DNA from: Deltaproteobacteria bacterium
GTDB taxonomy: Bacteria; Desulfobacterota; Desulfobacteria; Desulfobacterales; Desulfosarcinaceae
Length of the DNA: 64,000 nucleotides
NCBI GenBank assembly: GCA_020444075.1
Contig: JAHLLR010000003.1
Span: 82,060-146,059 of the forward strand
Reading direction: 5' to 3'
Within the stretch, counting starts at the first letter, position 1. Each line of letters starts with the position of its first letter. The notes below the pieces were generated by a model. The model ran no database searches, had not been told where the DNA came from, and was given only the letters and a program-made list of their open reading frames with translations. Positions 9,536-18,428 of the stretch are shown piece by piece. The position numbers and the translations under genes were made by a program.

Positions 9536-10251
9536 AATTGCCCTTCCTGGGAGCCGGTCCGTCAGAGGAACCGGTCCGCCGGTTTGCACTGTCGTTGGGT
9601 TGATTCGGTATCGATGATCGCGGCCAAGTGGGAGGGGCGAGGATGCCTCGCCAGCCGAAAGGCTGACAGGCAACGATTCGATGGCGTGGCATCCGGGAAA
9701 TGACGGCCGGATATCACCTTCCTCAGATAGCCAAAAGCGGAGAGAATGTCAATTCCGTAACAGTCAGTCTTCCGGGGCATGAGCATTTACTGCACCGGAA
9801 GATCCCGGAACCGTTGAACGATTCCTGCCGGTTTCCCGCTGCTCGAGAAGAATCATTTGAAGGTTGCTGCGCCCACGGTTGCAGGCTATCTGTCCAGGGC
9901 AGAAGCCATTTGTTCTCGCGAAAACATCTCTTTTTATTTGATTATTTCAATAATTGCAGATAGACATGATTCTGTCTGTTTTTACCGGGGCGGTCTATGG
10001 CTAATCTGCCCGACCCGATGGGCGATTAGCAGGCTGTTGAAAAACAATTGCGCTTGGCCATACGGCGTAAAAATACGGTTCAGAATGCTCATGGATCACC
10101 CATAAACTGCGCTTATTCGCCGGATTTTGCCTTGTCTGGCCTGCGCTCATGACCTTGTTCAATACCCTGCTATATCCCGCCCGAAGCAACCGATACCCGC
10201 AGCACCTGAATGCGTACCGGAGACCGGGAACATGGCAACCACCGGAAAATC
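9536..10251. other. Long intergenic region between divergent VWA-FHA and protease genes
   Basis: About 700 bases without a convincing gene. It holds the upstream regions of two divergent genes, an inverted repeat (TCTTCCGG at ~9768 and CCGGAAGA at ~9794) that lacks a T-run and so is not a clear terminator, and a dispersed repeat copy starting at 10031. Short open frames here have no ribosome-binding site or recognisable product. Confidence 0.5.
10031..10086 (+). repeat. Dispersed repeat, copy A
   Basis: Begins AGGCTGTTGAAAAACA and runs through TACGGCGTAAAAATACGG. A diverged copy lies in the opposite orientation at 11245-11300 (AGGCTGTTAAAGGACCA ... TACGGCGGTAACAAACG). The two flank the trypsin-like protease gene. 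I infer a short interspersed element of the host genome; it has no coding capacity of its own. Confidence 0.5.
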
Positions 10252-11208
10252 ATGAGACGTCTGATCATTGCATGGCACCTGGCAGTTCTGATGGCAGGGG
10301 TTACCGTCGCATGGGCGGGTACCTTGTGCCCGGAACCGGAAAGTCCGTTTCCAGCCCCGGCCAGCGAAGTGGTGGAAATCATCTCCGGCTGGTTCTCTGA
10401 TCAGGGGTATTCGGTACGGAGGGATTTTCCGAGCCCCGGAACCATTCATCTGACGGCGTGGAATTCACAGGATGAATGGGATATCACCGTCAGGCCCCAC
10501 TCGGCCCTGGCCTCGGTGGTCACGGTGATCCATGAAGGCGCTGCGTCTTCAAGCCAGGCCTGCCGACGGCTGTTGGAATATGTAAACCAAGATTTGCTTG
10601 GAACCATGCCGAGTCCGCCACCGCGGGCGGAACGTCTCCGGCAGACCATTCCCACAGTGGTGCTGGATCGAATCGAAACGGTGGTCTGCATCCGTGCCCG
10701 GTCTAAAAGGAGGGAGGTCCAGTTTTCAGGATTCGTGGTCGATCCGGACGGGTTGGTGCTATGCACCGCCCACGACCTGGCCGACCATCAGCGGGTCACG
10801 GTGACCTTTTACGACGGGGTCAGTGTTCCGGGAACCATCGTCCGGTTGAATCTTCAGCAGGATCTGGCGCTGGTTGAATATTCGGCAGGCGCGCGGGCCT
10901 TCGTGTCCCTTTCCGCCGGCCGCAACCTTCTGGGCATGGGAGAAAGCGTGTTTTCCATCGGGTGCCCCAACAACCTGCGGGGTACGCTGGCGCCCGGCAC
11001 CATCAGCGGGCCGCCCCGGCTGGTCAACGATCAACCTCTGTGGCAGGTGGAAATGGACATCTATCCCGGAAGCAGCGGCAGCCCGGTGTTCGACGCCCGG
11101 GGGCAGCTGGTGGCCATGGTCAAAGGACGCTACCGGGGAACCTCAACGGTGGGCTTTTTGACGCCGTTGGAGACCATCATCGCCTTTCTACTCAGCGAAA
11201 CCGAATGA
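10252..11208 (+). CDS. Secreted trypsin-like (HtrA-type) serine protease
   Basis: The ATG at 10252 gives a typical signal peptide (MRRLIIAWHLAVLMAGVTVAWA); an ATG 42 bases upstream would bury it. The catalytic triad is readable: His in LCTAHDLADH, Asp in QQDLALVEYS, Ser in YPGSSGSPVFD. The protease fold occupies roughly the C-terminal 190 residues; the first ~120 mature residues form an unrecognised domain. There is no PDZ domain after the protease, unlike DegP/DegS. It probably acts in the periplasm or outside. It is followed by the redoxin/TPR and CsgG-like genes on the same strand, suggesting a shared envelope function. Flanked by inverted dispersed repeats. Confidence 0.85.
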   Translation: MRRLIIAWHLAVLMAGVTVAWAGTLCPEPESPFPAPASEVVEIISGWFSDQGYSVRRDFPSPGTIHLTAWNSQDEWDITVRPHSALASVVTVIHEGAASSSQACRRLLEYVNQDLLGTMPSPPPRAERLRQTIPTVVLDRIETVVCIRARSKRREVQFSGFVVDPDGLVLCTAHDLADHQRVTVTFYDGVSVPGTIVRLNLQQDLALVEYSAGARAFVSLSAGRNLLGMGESVFSIGCPNNLRGTLAPGTISGPPRLVNDQPLWQVEMDIYPGSSGSPVFDARGQLVAMVKGRYRGTSTVGFLTPLETIIAFLLSETE

Positions 11209-11244
11209 CCCACCGGAGTTGCGACATCGGAATCCAAACCGGGG

Positions 11245-11300
11245 GATGAAAATCGTTTGTTACCGCCGTACATCCAGTTGCAATGGTCCTTTAACAGCCT
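11245..11300 (-). repeat. Dispersed repeat, copy B
   Basis: Inverted, diverged partner of the repeat at 10031-10086: read on the minus strand it begins AGGCTGTTAAAGGACC and contains TGTACGGCGGTAACAAACG. It lies directly upstream of the redoxin-TPR gene's ribosome-binding site. Confidence 0.5.
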
Positions 11301-11325
11301 AAACTCCACGAATGGGAGGGAAATC

Positions 11326-13269
11326 ATGCTGAATACGACAACCCTGTTGCGGGTGATCGGATTGACTATCGCCATTTTCTGGTCAACGATCACTTTGGCC
11401 GGCGAGCTGCCGGCCGTCGGCAAGCCGGGACCCGATTTTACGCTCAACGATACCAAAGGCACTCCCCACGTGCTTTCCGCCTTAGCGGACCAACAGATGG
11501 CGGTGCTCTACTTTTTCGATGCGGCATCCCGGCCAAGCCAGGAGGGACTTGCCTACCTGGACAGTCTCAAAAAGCGCTTTTCCGATAACCACCTGGTGGT
11601 GTGGGCCATTACCATGAGTCCCACCGATGCCGTGGCCCGTTATATCAAGCAGGCGGCGCCGGCCTTTCCCGTCCTGCTCGATCCCGGCGCCGTGAGCGAG
11701 CAATATGGTGCCCGGGCGATTCTGCCCACCGTTTGTGTCACGGGCCCGGACCACAACGTGTTGGATGTGTTCCAGGGGGGTGGAAAAACTACGGAAATCC
11801 TCCTGGTCCGATTGGCCGAGCGGACCCTGAGCCGCAAAGAACCCCTCATGGCTAAAGCGATCAGCGATGCGGTAATCGCCAAGAACCCGGACAACCTGGA
11901 AGCAAGGGCGGTTAAAGGCTACGCGGAGATGAAATCGGGAAATTTGAAAGCGGCCGAAACCATCTTTGAGGAGGTGGCCAGCGGTCCCGGAACGGAAGCG
12001 GTGCTGGGCCAGGAAGGATTGAGCGCCGTTTACGCTGAAAAGGGGGAAGATGACAAAGCCATGGCCATGGCCGACCAGGTGACGCGCAAAGCGCCAAAAC
12101 GAGGATTCGCCCATGTGGTGAAGGCCAACGTGCTTTATCGTCAAAACAAAAAGGAGGCGGCCGAAACGGAACTGAAAACGGCCGTCAGCCAACCGGAATC
12201 CTCACCCTTCCAGCAGGCCGTCGCCCTGAACAAGTATGGTCGGTTTTACGCCAGCGTCGGCAAGTACGAAAAGGCCCGTGAGTTGTATGACCAGGCGGTG
12301 ACGGTGGATCCTTACTTCGTTGAAGCCACTTCCAACAAGGGCATGTCCTACCAGCGTGAAGGGCAGTGGGACCAGGCGCTGGCCGCCTACCGCCAAGCAT
12401 CCGGTATAAGCACGACCGATGCCTTTGCGGCGTTGCTGGCTAAAAAGGCCCAGGAGATGATCGAGCTGCAGAAAGATGCCGCTAAACGCAAACAGATCGA
12501 TGGGCTGGTCAAGGATCTGGCCGAACGCTACCGGAACCAGCAGAAAAACAAGCCTGCTGACGCGGACCCGTGGACCTCCCGCCCCCTCGTGTTTGCCTTC
12601 ATCGATGTTCAGGAGAAGGGCGGACTGGCGGATCGGGACGGCATGTCCACCATCCTCACCACCCAGCTGGCCGATCACCTGAATGCCTCGGGCCGGGTGA
12701 AGGTGGTGGATCGGGTGGTACTGGACCGGCTGCTGTCAGAACTCAACCTTGGCTCTTCGGATCTGGCCGATCCGGCGACCGCACTTCGGCTGGGCCGGGT
12801 CATGGCAGCACGGATCATGGGCACCGGAACCCTGTTTACCTTGCCCGGAGATACTTTGGTGAACCTGCGGCTGGTCGACACGGAAACATCGGCCATCGCC
12901 AAGACCCTTACCCACCAACTGGGCCCTGAATCCGGATGGAACAAAGAACTGCTTCGCCTGAACCGCGAGATACTGGCCGCCATCGTAGCCGGCTATCCCC
13001 TGCAGGGATACGTGGTCCAGGTCTCCGGGGATCAGGCCCTGATCAACCTGGGCGCTGGCCAGGGCATGGTTCAGGGTACCCGGCTGGATGTGGTCGAAGA
13101 AACCCCGCCCATCGAGTACAAGGGGCGGAAACTGCAAGGGCTGCCCAAGGTCGTGGGCCAGTTGGAAGTGGTCAGCGTGGAAACCGACCTGTGCCATGCC
13201 CGAATCCTCAAAAAAGAACGGGAATTGAAAGCGGATGACAAGGTCAGGGAAAATGTGTCGCCGATTTAA
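11326..13269 (+). CDS. Exported redoxin / TPR / CsgG-like multidomain protein
   Basis: The ATG at 11326 is chosen because GGGAGGGAAATC precedes it and a clean signal peptide follows (MLNTTTLLRVIGLTIAIFW, cut near TLAGELPA). Domains in order: an AhpC/TSA-like redoxin domain (residues ~30-170, PGPDFTLNDTKG), in which the usual CxxC is absent (the site reads FFDAASRPSQ), so thiol-disulfide activity is unlikely; TPR-type repeats (~180-400); a CsgG/FlgO-like segment (~420-540, with VVDRVVLDRLLSELNLGSS); and a C-terminal beta-rich domain with GQGMVQGTRLDVVEE. It probably acts in the periplasm as a scaffold in an outer-membrane assembly. It overlaps the next gene, which carries the same CsgG-like motif. 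Confidence 0.8.
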   Translation: MLNTTTLLRVIGLTIAIFWSTITLAGELPAVGKPGPDFTLNDTKGTPHVLSALADQQMAVLYFFDAASRPSQEGLAYLDSLKKRFSDNHLVVWAITMSPTDAVARYIKQAAPAFPVLLDPGAVSEQYGARAILPTVCVTGPDHNVLDVFQGGGKTTEILLVRLAERTLSRKEPLMAKAISDAVIAKNPDNLEARAVKGYAEMKSGNLKAAETIFEEVASGPGTEAVLGQEGLSAVYAEKGEDDKAMAMADQVTRKAPKRGFAHVVKANVLYRQNKKEAAETELKTAVSQPESSPFQQAVALNKYGRFYASVGKYEKARELYDQAVTVDPYFVEATSNKGMSYQREGQWDQALAAYRQASGISTTDAFAALLAKKAQEMIELQKDAAKRKQIDGLVKDLAERYRNQQKNKPADADPWTSRPLVFAFIDVQEKGGLADRDGMSTILTTQLADHLNASGRVKVVDRVVLDRLLSELNLGSSDLADPATALRLGRVMAARIMGTGTLFTLPGDTLVNLRLVDTETSAIAKTLTHQLGPESGWNKELLRLNREILAAIVAGYPLQGYVVQVSGDQALINLGAGQGMVQGTRLDVVEETPPIEYKGRKLQGLPKVVGQLEVVSVETDLCHARILKKERELKADDKVRENVSPI

Positions 13270-13792
13270 GGGAAATTCGAAATTGATAGGCAGAATGGCC
13301 GGGAATTGGGGTCTTGTTCTTCTTCTGGGCGTTGCCGTGGCCGGATGCGCTGCCGCACCGGTTTCCGGTCCGACCGGACCACCGGGACTGGCGGTATGGA
13401 CGCTGGAGGACCTGAGTCTGCCGGGAACCACCCCGGCGGATCTGGCGGAAATGCTGACGGCCCGTGTAATGGAAACCGTCGAGGCGACAGGCACCTATTC
13501 CCTGGTGGAGCGGGAGCGGCTGCTGGCGATCCTGCAGGAACTCAACCTGGGGTCCAGCAGCCTGGCCGATGAGGCCACCGGCTTGCGCATCGGGCGGCTG
13601 GTAGGTGCCCGGCTGATGGTGTTTGGCGCCTATCAGGTGGCGGCATCCCAAATGCGGCTGGACCTGCGGCTGGTGGATGTGGAGTCGGGAAGGGTGCGTA
13701 ATGCCTCGAGCAGGACCGTTCCCGCCGGGGACCTTTCCGCATGGTTCCAGGGTGCCGAAGCTGCAGCGAGGGACCTGTTGTCACAGGAATGA
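13235..13792 (+). CDS. CsgG-like lipoprotein
   Basis: A 185-residue protein with lipobox VAVAGC at about residue 38, so it is likely anchored to the outer membrane. The body matches the CsgG/FlgO-like segment of its neighbour (LVERERLLAILQELNLGSS, LRIGRLVGARLMVFG). The start is uncertain: ATG at 13235 overlaps the preceding gene by 35 bases, while ATGs at 13253 (after CAGGGAAA) and 13295 are alternatives. The 13253 start keeps a positively charged n-region. It is translationally linked to the redoxin-TPR gene. CsgG-type proteins can form outer-membrane pores or assembly platforms, but this one is shorter than CsgG itself, so a pore is not implied. Confidence 0.78.
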   Translation: MTRSGKMCRRFKGNSKLIGRMAGNWGLVLLLGVAVAGCAAAPVSGPTGPPGLAVWTLEDLSLPGTTPADLAEMLTARVMETVEATGTYSLVERERLLAILQELNLGSSSLADEATGLRIGRLVGARLMVFGAYQVAASQMRLDLRLVDVESGRVRNASSRTVPAGDLSAWFQGAEAAARDLLSQE

Positions 13793-13837
13793 CCGGTGAG
13801 GGTTTGGGATTTCCCTTGGTCCTTTCTTCTTTTTTTG

Positions 13838-14959
13838 TCAGAAGGCCTTGGTCACCGACACATCCAGCACCACACCGCGATAGGTCCGGTCGCCGTCATG
13901 GTACCAGGTGCGTCCCTGGTCCAGCAGGTAGCCTTCCAGGCCGATGCGTCCTGAGAACTGGGGGGAAAACTGGCGCAGCAGCGACAGACCCAGTGAGAAT
14001 TTCTGTTTCTCGTCGATAAAGGACGCATCGTTTTCGTCGTAGTCGTTTTTCAACACCGTCAGGTAGTACAGTCTTGAGCTGAGGGTGGTTTCGGGGTTCA
14101 TCAGGTATCGTACCGTCAGATCGGCCAGGTATTCGTCGCCGTATCCGGCCCGGTCTTCGGTGGCCAACTGCAGGTTGTCCGCCGGGAACTCGCTTTTTCC
14201 CCTGAAAATGCTCTGGGCGCTGAGCGCGGCTTCCCACCGTGTCCGAAAATAATTCACGCCGATCCCCGCTAAAATGAAGTCGCCCTCCCGGTAGTAGTCC
14301 CGAACGCCCAGTTCATCGGTGCCATACCAGGCCATTTCTCCAAAAAGCCGCCCCTGCCAGGCATCGGTAAACGCGTAAATGCCTTCCGCGGTAATGTTGA
14401 AGATGTCCCCCGGATCAAAATCCATGGCAGTGTCACTGAAGTCGTATTCTCCCCGCCACAGATAGCCGACTCCGACCCCTACACCCCATCGGTCACCCTG
14501 TCTGGCCATGGTGATGGTGGGGTTGACGTTGAACCCTTCGCCGTAGCGGGAGATGGTCACCAGGTCGGGATCCAGCAGCATGCGCTGTTCTTCATTGTCC
14601 AGATTGGTCCTGCCGGTGGGCAGGTTGAAGTCGAGGCCGAACAGGATGTCCACCGGCCATTTTCCCACCATGGCGTAGGAGGCATTCAGCTTGGTGTCGA
14701 CGGCCGTGGTCATGCTGTTATTCGATGCATCCGAAGGGTCGATACGGGTGCTGACAAAGGCGGAGAGCACGCGCACGGAAAAATCCCCCTGGGCGGCATC
14801 GATGGTCACCGGCACATAGGTCTGGCTGCCCCGGTCATTGGTGTCGCTGTCCCACCAGTTGGTGTTCACACCGGTCTGCACACTGATGTCCAGGGCCGAA
14901 GCGACGCCTCCAACACTGACAATCAGAACCGTTAGCAGGATCCATCTATAGCGTTTCAT
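13838..14959 (-). CDS. Outer-membrane beta-barrel protein
   Basis: A 373-residue protein with a signal peptide (MKRYRWILLTVLIVSVGGVASA). Alternating hydrophobic strands end in a C-terminal Phe (DVSVTKAF), the signature of Bam-assembled barrels. Segments such as GVGVGVGYLWRGEY and EAALSAQSIFRGKSEF look like membrane strands separated by acidic turns. It lies between two CsgG-like genes and converges on the lipoprotein gene. The family resembles transporter or porin-like outer-membrane proteins; no substrate can be inferred. The short space to the convergent neighbour holds a weak hairpin (AGGG/TCCCT) followed by a T-rich stretch. Confidence 0.8.
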   Translation of the reverse strand: MKRYRWILLTVLIVSVGGVASALDISVQTGVNTNWWDSDTNDRGSQTYVPVTIDAAQGDFSVRVLSAFVSTRIDPSDASNNSMTTAVDTKLNASYAMVGKWPVDILFGLDFNLPTGRTNLDNEEQRMLLDPDLVTISRYGEGFNVNPTITMARQGDRWGVGVGVGYLWRGEYDFSDTAMDFDPGDIFNITAEGIYAFTDAWQGRLFGEMAWYGTDELGVRDYYREGDFILAGIGVNYFRTRWEAALSAQSIFRGKSEFPADNLQLATEDRAGYGDEYLADLTVRYLMNPETTLSSRLYYLTVLKNDYDENDASFIDEKQKFSLGLSLLRQFSPQFSGRIGLEGYLLDQGRTWYHDGDRTYRGVVLDVSVTKAF

Positions 14960-15040
14960 GAAAGCTGTCCTTTCACCTCTAATTTTTGTCCTGTCCGGTA
15001 TTCTTTCGATGCTAAATCGTCACCAACCATCCAGAAGCGG

Positions 15041-16153
15041 CTATGGAGAACAGTCAAGAAGGCCTTCGTCTATTAATCCGTCGCAGTCGTTATCCTGGCC
15101 ATCGCAGATCTCCGTTGCTCCGGGGTAGATATTGGGATTGTTGTCATTGCAGTCCGCGAAGGCTGGCGAGCCGTCCCCGTCATTATCGACTGTATTGTGT
15201 TGTCTCCGTTGGACATCCGCAGGCGTTCGAACCCGCTTGACCGCATCGGCCGGAGCCAGGCTGTTGCTCAGCGACGTCCGGTCACGCACGGACTTGAGCA
15301 GCGACATGGGTTTTTTGGGCGCTCCGTACAGGCCCAGTTGCTGTAGCTCCTTCAGGGCGTCCGATGCCGGCTTCAGGCCGGGATCGGCCTGGCTGGCTTT
15401 TTCATAGAAACTGCCGGCCCGGTCATACATCCCCCTGTCACTGTAATCCAGCCCCATGAAGAAGTAGAAGAGGGCCCGGCCGCTGGTGGTCAGGGGAATA
15501 CGCAGAGCCGCTTTTTCTTTCTCGCTCAGGGAAATTTTCAGTTGTTCGACGATGGAAAAAAGAAGATCCTTTTCGATTTGGAAAAGCACGCTGACCAGTC
15601 CTTCTGCGGCGGGCAGGTCCGATTCTTGTGCGGACGGCACATCCAGCAGGCCCGGATCGATGCGGATCCGGGTTTCCAGGGCGCGGGAGATGGCACCTTC
15701 ATCCAACGCGTCGCCCGAAGATCCACTTCCAACAGCACCGGACAGGTTGCCGCTCACCAGAAACCGGGCTCCCAGCAGACGGCCCACCCGGGGAGCCGAT
15801 CCCGGGTCGACCAGACCGGATGCACCCAGGCCCATCTCCTCGACCAGGGCCTGCAATTTCACGCGTTCCACCAGCGTCAGACCTTTGATAGTTGACAGGT
15901 CGGTCATGAGCATGAAGGCCAGTCCCTTGCTCAGGGCGTCAAGTGCGGGCTGTCCCGTGGAGTTGGAAAAATAGAGCACGGAGAGGGTGTTGTCCGGCAT
16001 TTGGGCGGCACCCAGTGCCGCCTCCTGCGCCAGCGCCTGCCGGGCCCAGGTTTTTTCCCTTTCGGTAACCACCTGGCCTGCCCAAGCCGAAGAAACCGCC
16101 AGAAGGAACACCAGTACCCCGCCCATGAGCGTGCGTAACCGTCGATTTCTCAT
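15041..16153 (-). CDS. CsgG-like exported protein with calcium/MopE-like C-terminal motif
   Basis: A 370-residue protein with signal peptide (LRTLMGGVLVFLLAVSSAWA). A CsgG-like segment carries LVERVKLQALVEEMGLGAS and RVGRLLGARFLVSG (~95-140); a TPR-like pair lies at ~235-275. The last ~45 residues (DNDGDGSPAFADCNDNN ... ICDGQDNDCDGLIDEG) form the Asp/Cys-rich putative metal-binding repeat also found in MopE and thrombospondin-3-like proteins, likely binding calcium with a disulfide. This is the third CsgG-like protein in 4 kb, transcribed with the barrel gene. It is presumably exposed at the outer membrane or cell surface. Confidence 0.8.
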   Translation of the reverse strand: MRNRRLRTLMGGVLVFLLAVSSAWAGQVVTEREKTWARQALAQEAALGAAQMPDNTLSVLYFSNSTGQPALDALSKGLAFMLMTDLSTIKGLTLVERVKLQALVEEMGLGASGLVDPGSAPRVGRLLGARFLVSGNLSGAVGSGSSGDALDEGAISRALETRIRIDPGLLDVPSAQESDLPAAEGLVSVLFQIEKDLLFSIVEQLKISLSEKEKAALRIPLTTSGRALFYFFMGLDYSDRGMYDRAGSFYEKASQADPGLKPASDALKELQQLGLYGAPKKPMSLLKSVRDRTSLSNSLAPADAVKRVRTPADVQRRQHNTVDNDGDGSPAFADCNDNNPNIYPGATEICDGQDNDCDGLIDEGLLDCSP

Positions 16154-16380
16154 CTCAACTACTCCTATTTGGTTTTTGAAAACCGGATCTTAGCCACGGA
16201 CCGGGATGATGTCGCCTGGGATTTCCATCCGCATGACCATGGGTGTTGTTACGATACGAGGGGTGGGACAAAAACAATTCGCATTCATATAGCCTGTCGA
16301 TGCGGACGCTGTCAACGGAATTGCCGATCGGAGAAAAGCAGGAAGGGGTTTGACGCAAGCTTCAGGTAGATTCAGTGCGT

Positions 16381-16791
16381 TCATCCCAGAAGCCAGCGCC
16401 CCGCATAAAAACTGCCGGCGGCCACGAGGGTGCATAAAAGGGTGCCCCACAGGATATCCACGGCCACCATGGCCAGAGGCCATCCTTTGATGGTGGCCAT
16501 GTTGGTCAGGTCATAGGTGGCGTAAGTGAAAAAGCCGAACAGGGCGCCCCACACGATGGCCCGCCGCATGGATCCTTGGGCCAGGGCCGGCACCACCGCT
16601 ACTACCAGAATGCCGACGATGTATATCAGATAAAACGCGATGGCCGCCGTCCAGTTGACCTGGTCGCTAAGTATGAAGCCGATTTGCTTTTTATAGAATC
16701 CACGGCCCAGCCAACCCAGCCATAGCATATCGATAAGAAAAAAGACGGGGATGGTGAGCAGATAAAGCTTGATGTAAAAGATTGCATTCAT
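16381..16791 (-). CDS. DUF2177-type four-helix membrane protein
   Basis: I start at ATG 16791 because CCGGAGGTATTC precedes it; an in-frame upstream ATG at 16833 lacks this. About 136 residues with four hydrophobic helices. FFLIDMLWLGWLGRGFY, GALFGFFTYATYDLTN and DILWGTLLC are typical of the DUF2177 family, whose function is unknown. It follows hutH by ~84 bases on the same strand, but nothing links it to histidine use. Confidence 0.8.
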   Translation of the reverse strand: MNAIFYIKLYLLTIPVFFLIDMLWLGWLGRGFYKKQIGFILSDQVNWTAAIAFYLIYIVGILVVAVVPALAQGSMRRAIVWGALFGFFTYATYDLTNMATIKGWPLAMVAVDILWGTLLCTLVAAGSFYAGRWLLG

Positions 16792-16874
16792 GAATACCTC
16801 CGGGGAGACGGCCGGTATGCCGCTCGAAATCATGTCCCGCTTGCGTATGGCTGATCAATACTGGCGTCCATTTC

Positions 16875-18428
16875 CTATCCAACCACCTTGATCCGTCCCA
16901 CCGCCGCCTCCACCGCATCGAGAATTTCGCCGGATCGCAGTACGTTCAACATGGTTTCCATATCTTTATACAGCTCCCGGTCTTCGGCCATGTAGGGCAC
17001 ATGACGCCGGATTACCCGGTAGGCCTCGCGGGTGCCTTTTCCGGCTATCAACTTCCGTTTTTCGGTGAGCAGATCGTAGGCCTGTGCCGCACAGAGCAGT
17101 TCGATGGCGATGACGCTTTCCACGTTGGTGAGAATTTCCCGGCTCTGGCGGATGGCGATGGTTCCCATGCTTACATGGTCCTCTTTATTGGCGGAGGTGG
17201 GGATGGAATCCACACAGGCCGGGTGGGCCAGCACCTTGTTTTCCGATACCAGAGCGGCGGCGGCATACTGGCCGATCATGAAACCGGAGTTGATCCCTCC
17301 CTGTTTGATCAGGAAAGCGGGCAGTTCACTGAGCTGCGGGTTGACCAGCCGTTCGATGCGCCGTTCGGAAACGCTGCCCAGTTCCGCCAGCCCCATGGAG
17401 AGATAGTCGGCGGCCATGGCGATGGGCTGTCCATGGAAATTGCCGCCCAGCCGCACCTCTTCGGTGTCCGGGAAAATCAGCGGGTTGGTGGTGGTGGAAT
17501 TGATTTCAATGTCGATAACCCGGCGGGCGTGGGCCACCGCATCCTTGCTGGCACCGTGGATCTGGGGTGCGCAGCGCAGGGTATAGGCGTCCTGGACCCG
17601 GGCACAACCTTCGTGAGAAGTAATGATCTCGCTGGCCGCGGTCAGCCGGAGCATATTATCGGCGGTAACCAGCTGTCCCGGGTGGGGGCGAACCTGGTGG
17701 ATGCGCGGGTCAAACTCGCTGTTGGAGCCCATGAGCACCTCGAGGGTCATGGCGCAGGCGATGTCCGCCATCTTGGACAGGCGCACCGCGTCGTTGACCA
17801 CCAGGGCGCCGATGGCGGTCATCACCTGGGTGCCGTTGATCAGGGCCAGCCCCTCCCCCGCGGCAAGAACCAGCGGGGCCAGCTCGATCCGTTCCAGGGC
17901 CGCAGCGCCTGAAATGCGGTTTCCCTGATAAAAGGCCTCGCCTTTGCCGATGAGCACCAGACCCAGGTGGGCCGTGGGTGCCAAATCACCGCTGGCCCCC
18001 ACCGAGCCCTTCTCCGGAACCACCGGCGTCACGCCATGATTGAGAAAAGCCAGCAGATATCGAATGGTCTCCATGCGGCAGCCGGAATAGCCCAGGCACA
18101 GGTCGTGGATACGCAGGGCCATGATGGCCCGGACCACGGCTTCGGGCAGCGGGTTGCCCACGCCGGCGGCATGGCTCATGAGAATATTTTCCTGAAGCTT
18201 CCGGGTGTCCTTTTCGGAGATGATCACGTTGCACAGAGCCCCAAACCCGGTGGTGATGCCATAGATGACGCGTTTTTCCTTCACCCATCGCTCGATCAGG
18301 GCGCTGGTTTTCGCCACCCGGCCTTCTCCGGCAGAAGACACGCGGACTTCACAACCGGATCGGGCAATCGTCACCAGATCGTCAATTGAAATTTTCTCTT
18401 TATCCAGCAGTATCGGTTCCATGGTCAT
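16875..18428 (-). CDS. hutH: Histidine ammonia-lyase
   Basis: A 517-residue member of the MIO-containing lyase family, full length. It converts L-histidine to trans-urocanate and ammonia. The Ala-Ser-Gly triad that cyclises to the MIO electrophile is visible in GSVGASGDLAPTAHL near residue 145; the active-site Tyr lies in VIYGITTGFGAL and further family signatures are in LGGNFHGQP and TSANKEDHVSMG. The ATG overlaps the hutU stop codon (ATGA), so hutU and hutH are translationally coupled. hutI and hutG are not in the window. An aromatic amino-acid lyase of the same fold is possible but unlikely given the hutU neighbour. Confidence 0.95.
   Translation of the reverse strand: MTMEPILLDKEKISIDDLVTIARSGCEVRVSSAGEGRVAKTSALIERWVKEKRVIYGITTGFGALCNVIISEKDTRKLQENILMSHAAGVGNPLPEAVVRAIMALRIHDLCLGYSGCRMETIRYLLAFLNHGVTPVVPEKGSVGASGDLAPTAHLGLVLIGKGEAFYQGNRISGAAALERIELAPLVLAAGEGLALINGTQVMTAIGALVVNDAVRLSKMADIACAMTLEVLMGSNSEFDPRIHQVRPHPGQLVTADNMLRLTAASEIITSHEGCARVQDAYTLRCAPQIHGASKDAVAHARRVIDIEINSTTTNPLIFPDTEEVRLGGNFHGQPIAMAADYLSMGLAELGSVSERRIERLVNPQLSELPAFLIKQGGINSGFMIGQYAAAALVSENKVLAHPACVDSIPTSANKEDHVSMGTIAIRQSREILTNVESVIAIELLCAAQAYDLLTEKRKLIAGKGTREAYRVIRRHVPYMAEDRELYKDMETMLNVLRSGEILDAVEAAVGRIKVVG

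Noticed and set aside
9768..9801. TCTTCCGG/CCGGAAGA inverted repeat as a terminator or regulatory hairpin
   Set aside because: Long loop, no T-run and no gene end nearby; kept only as a note in the intergenic entry.
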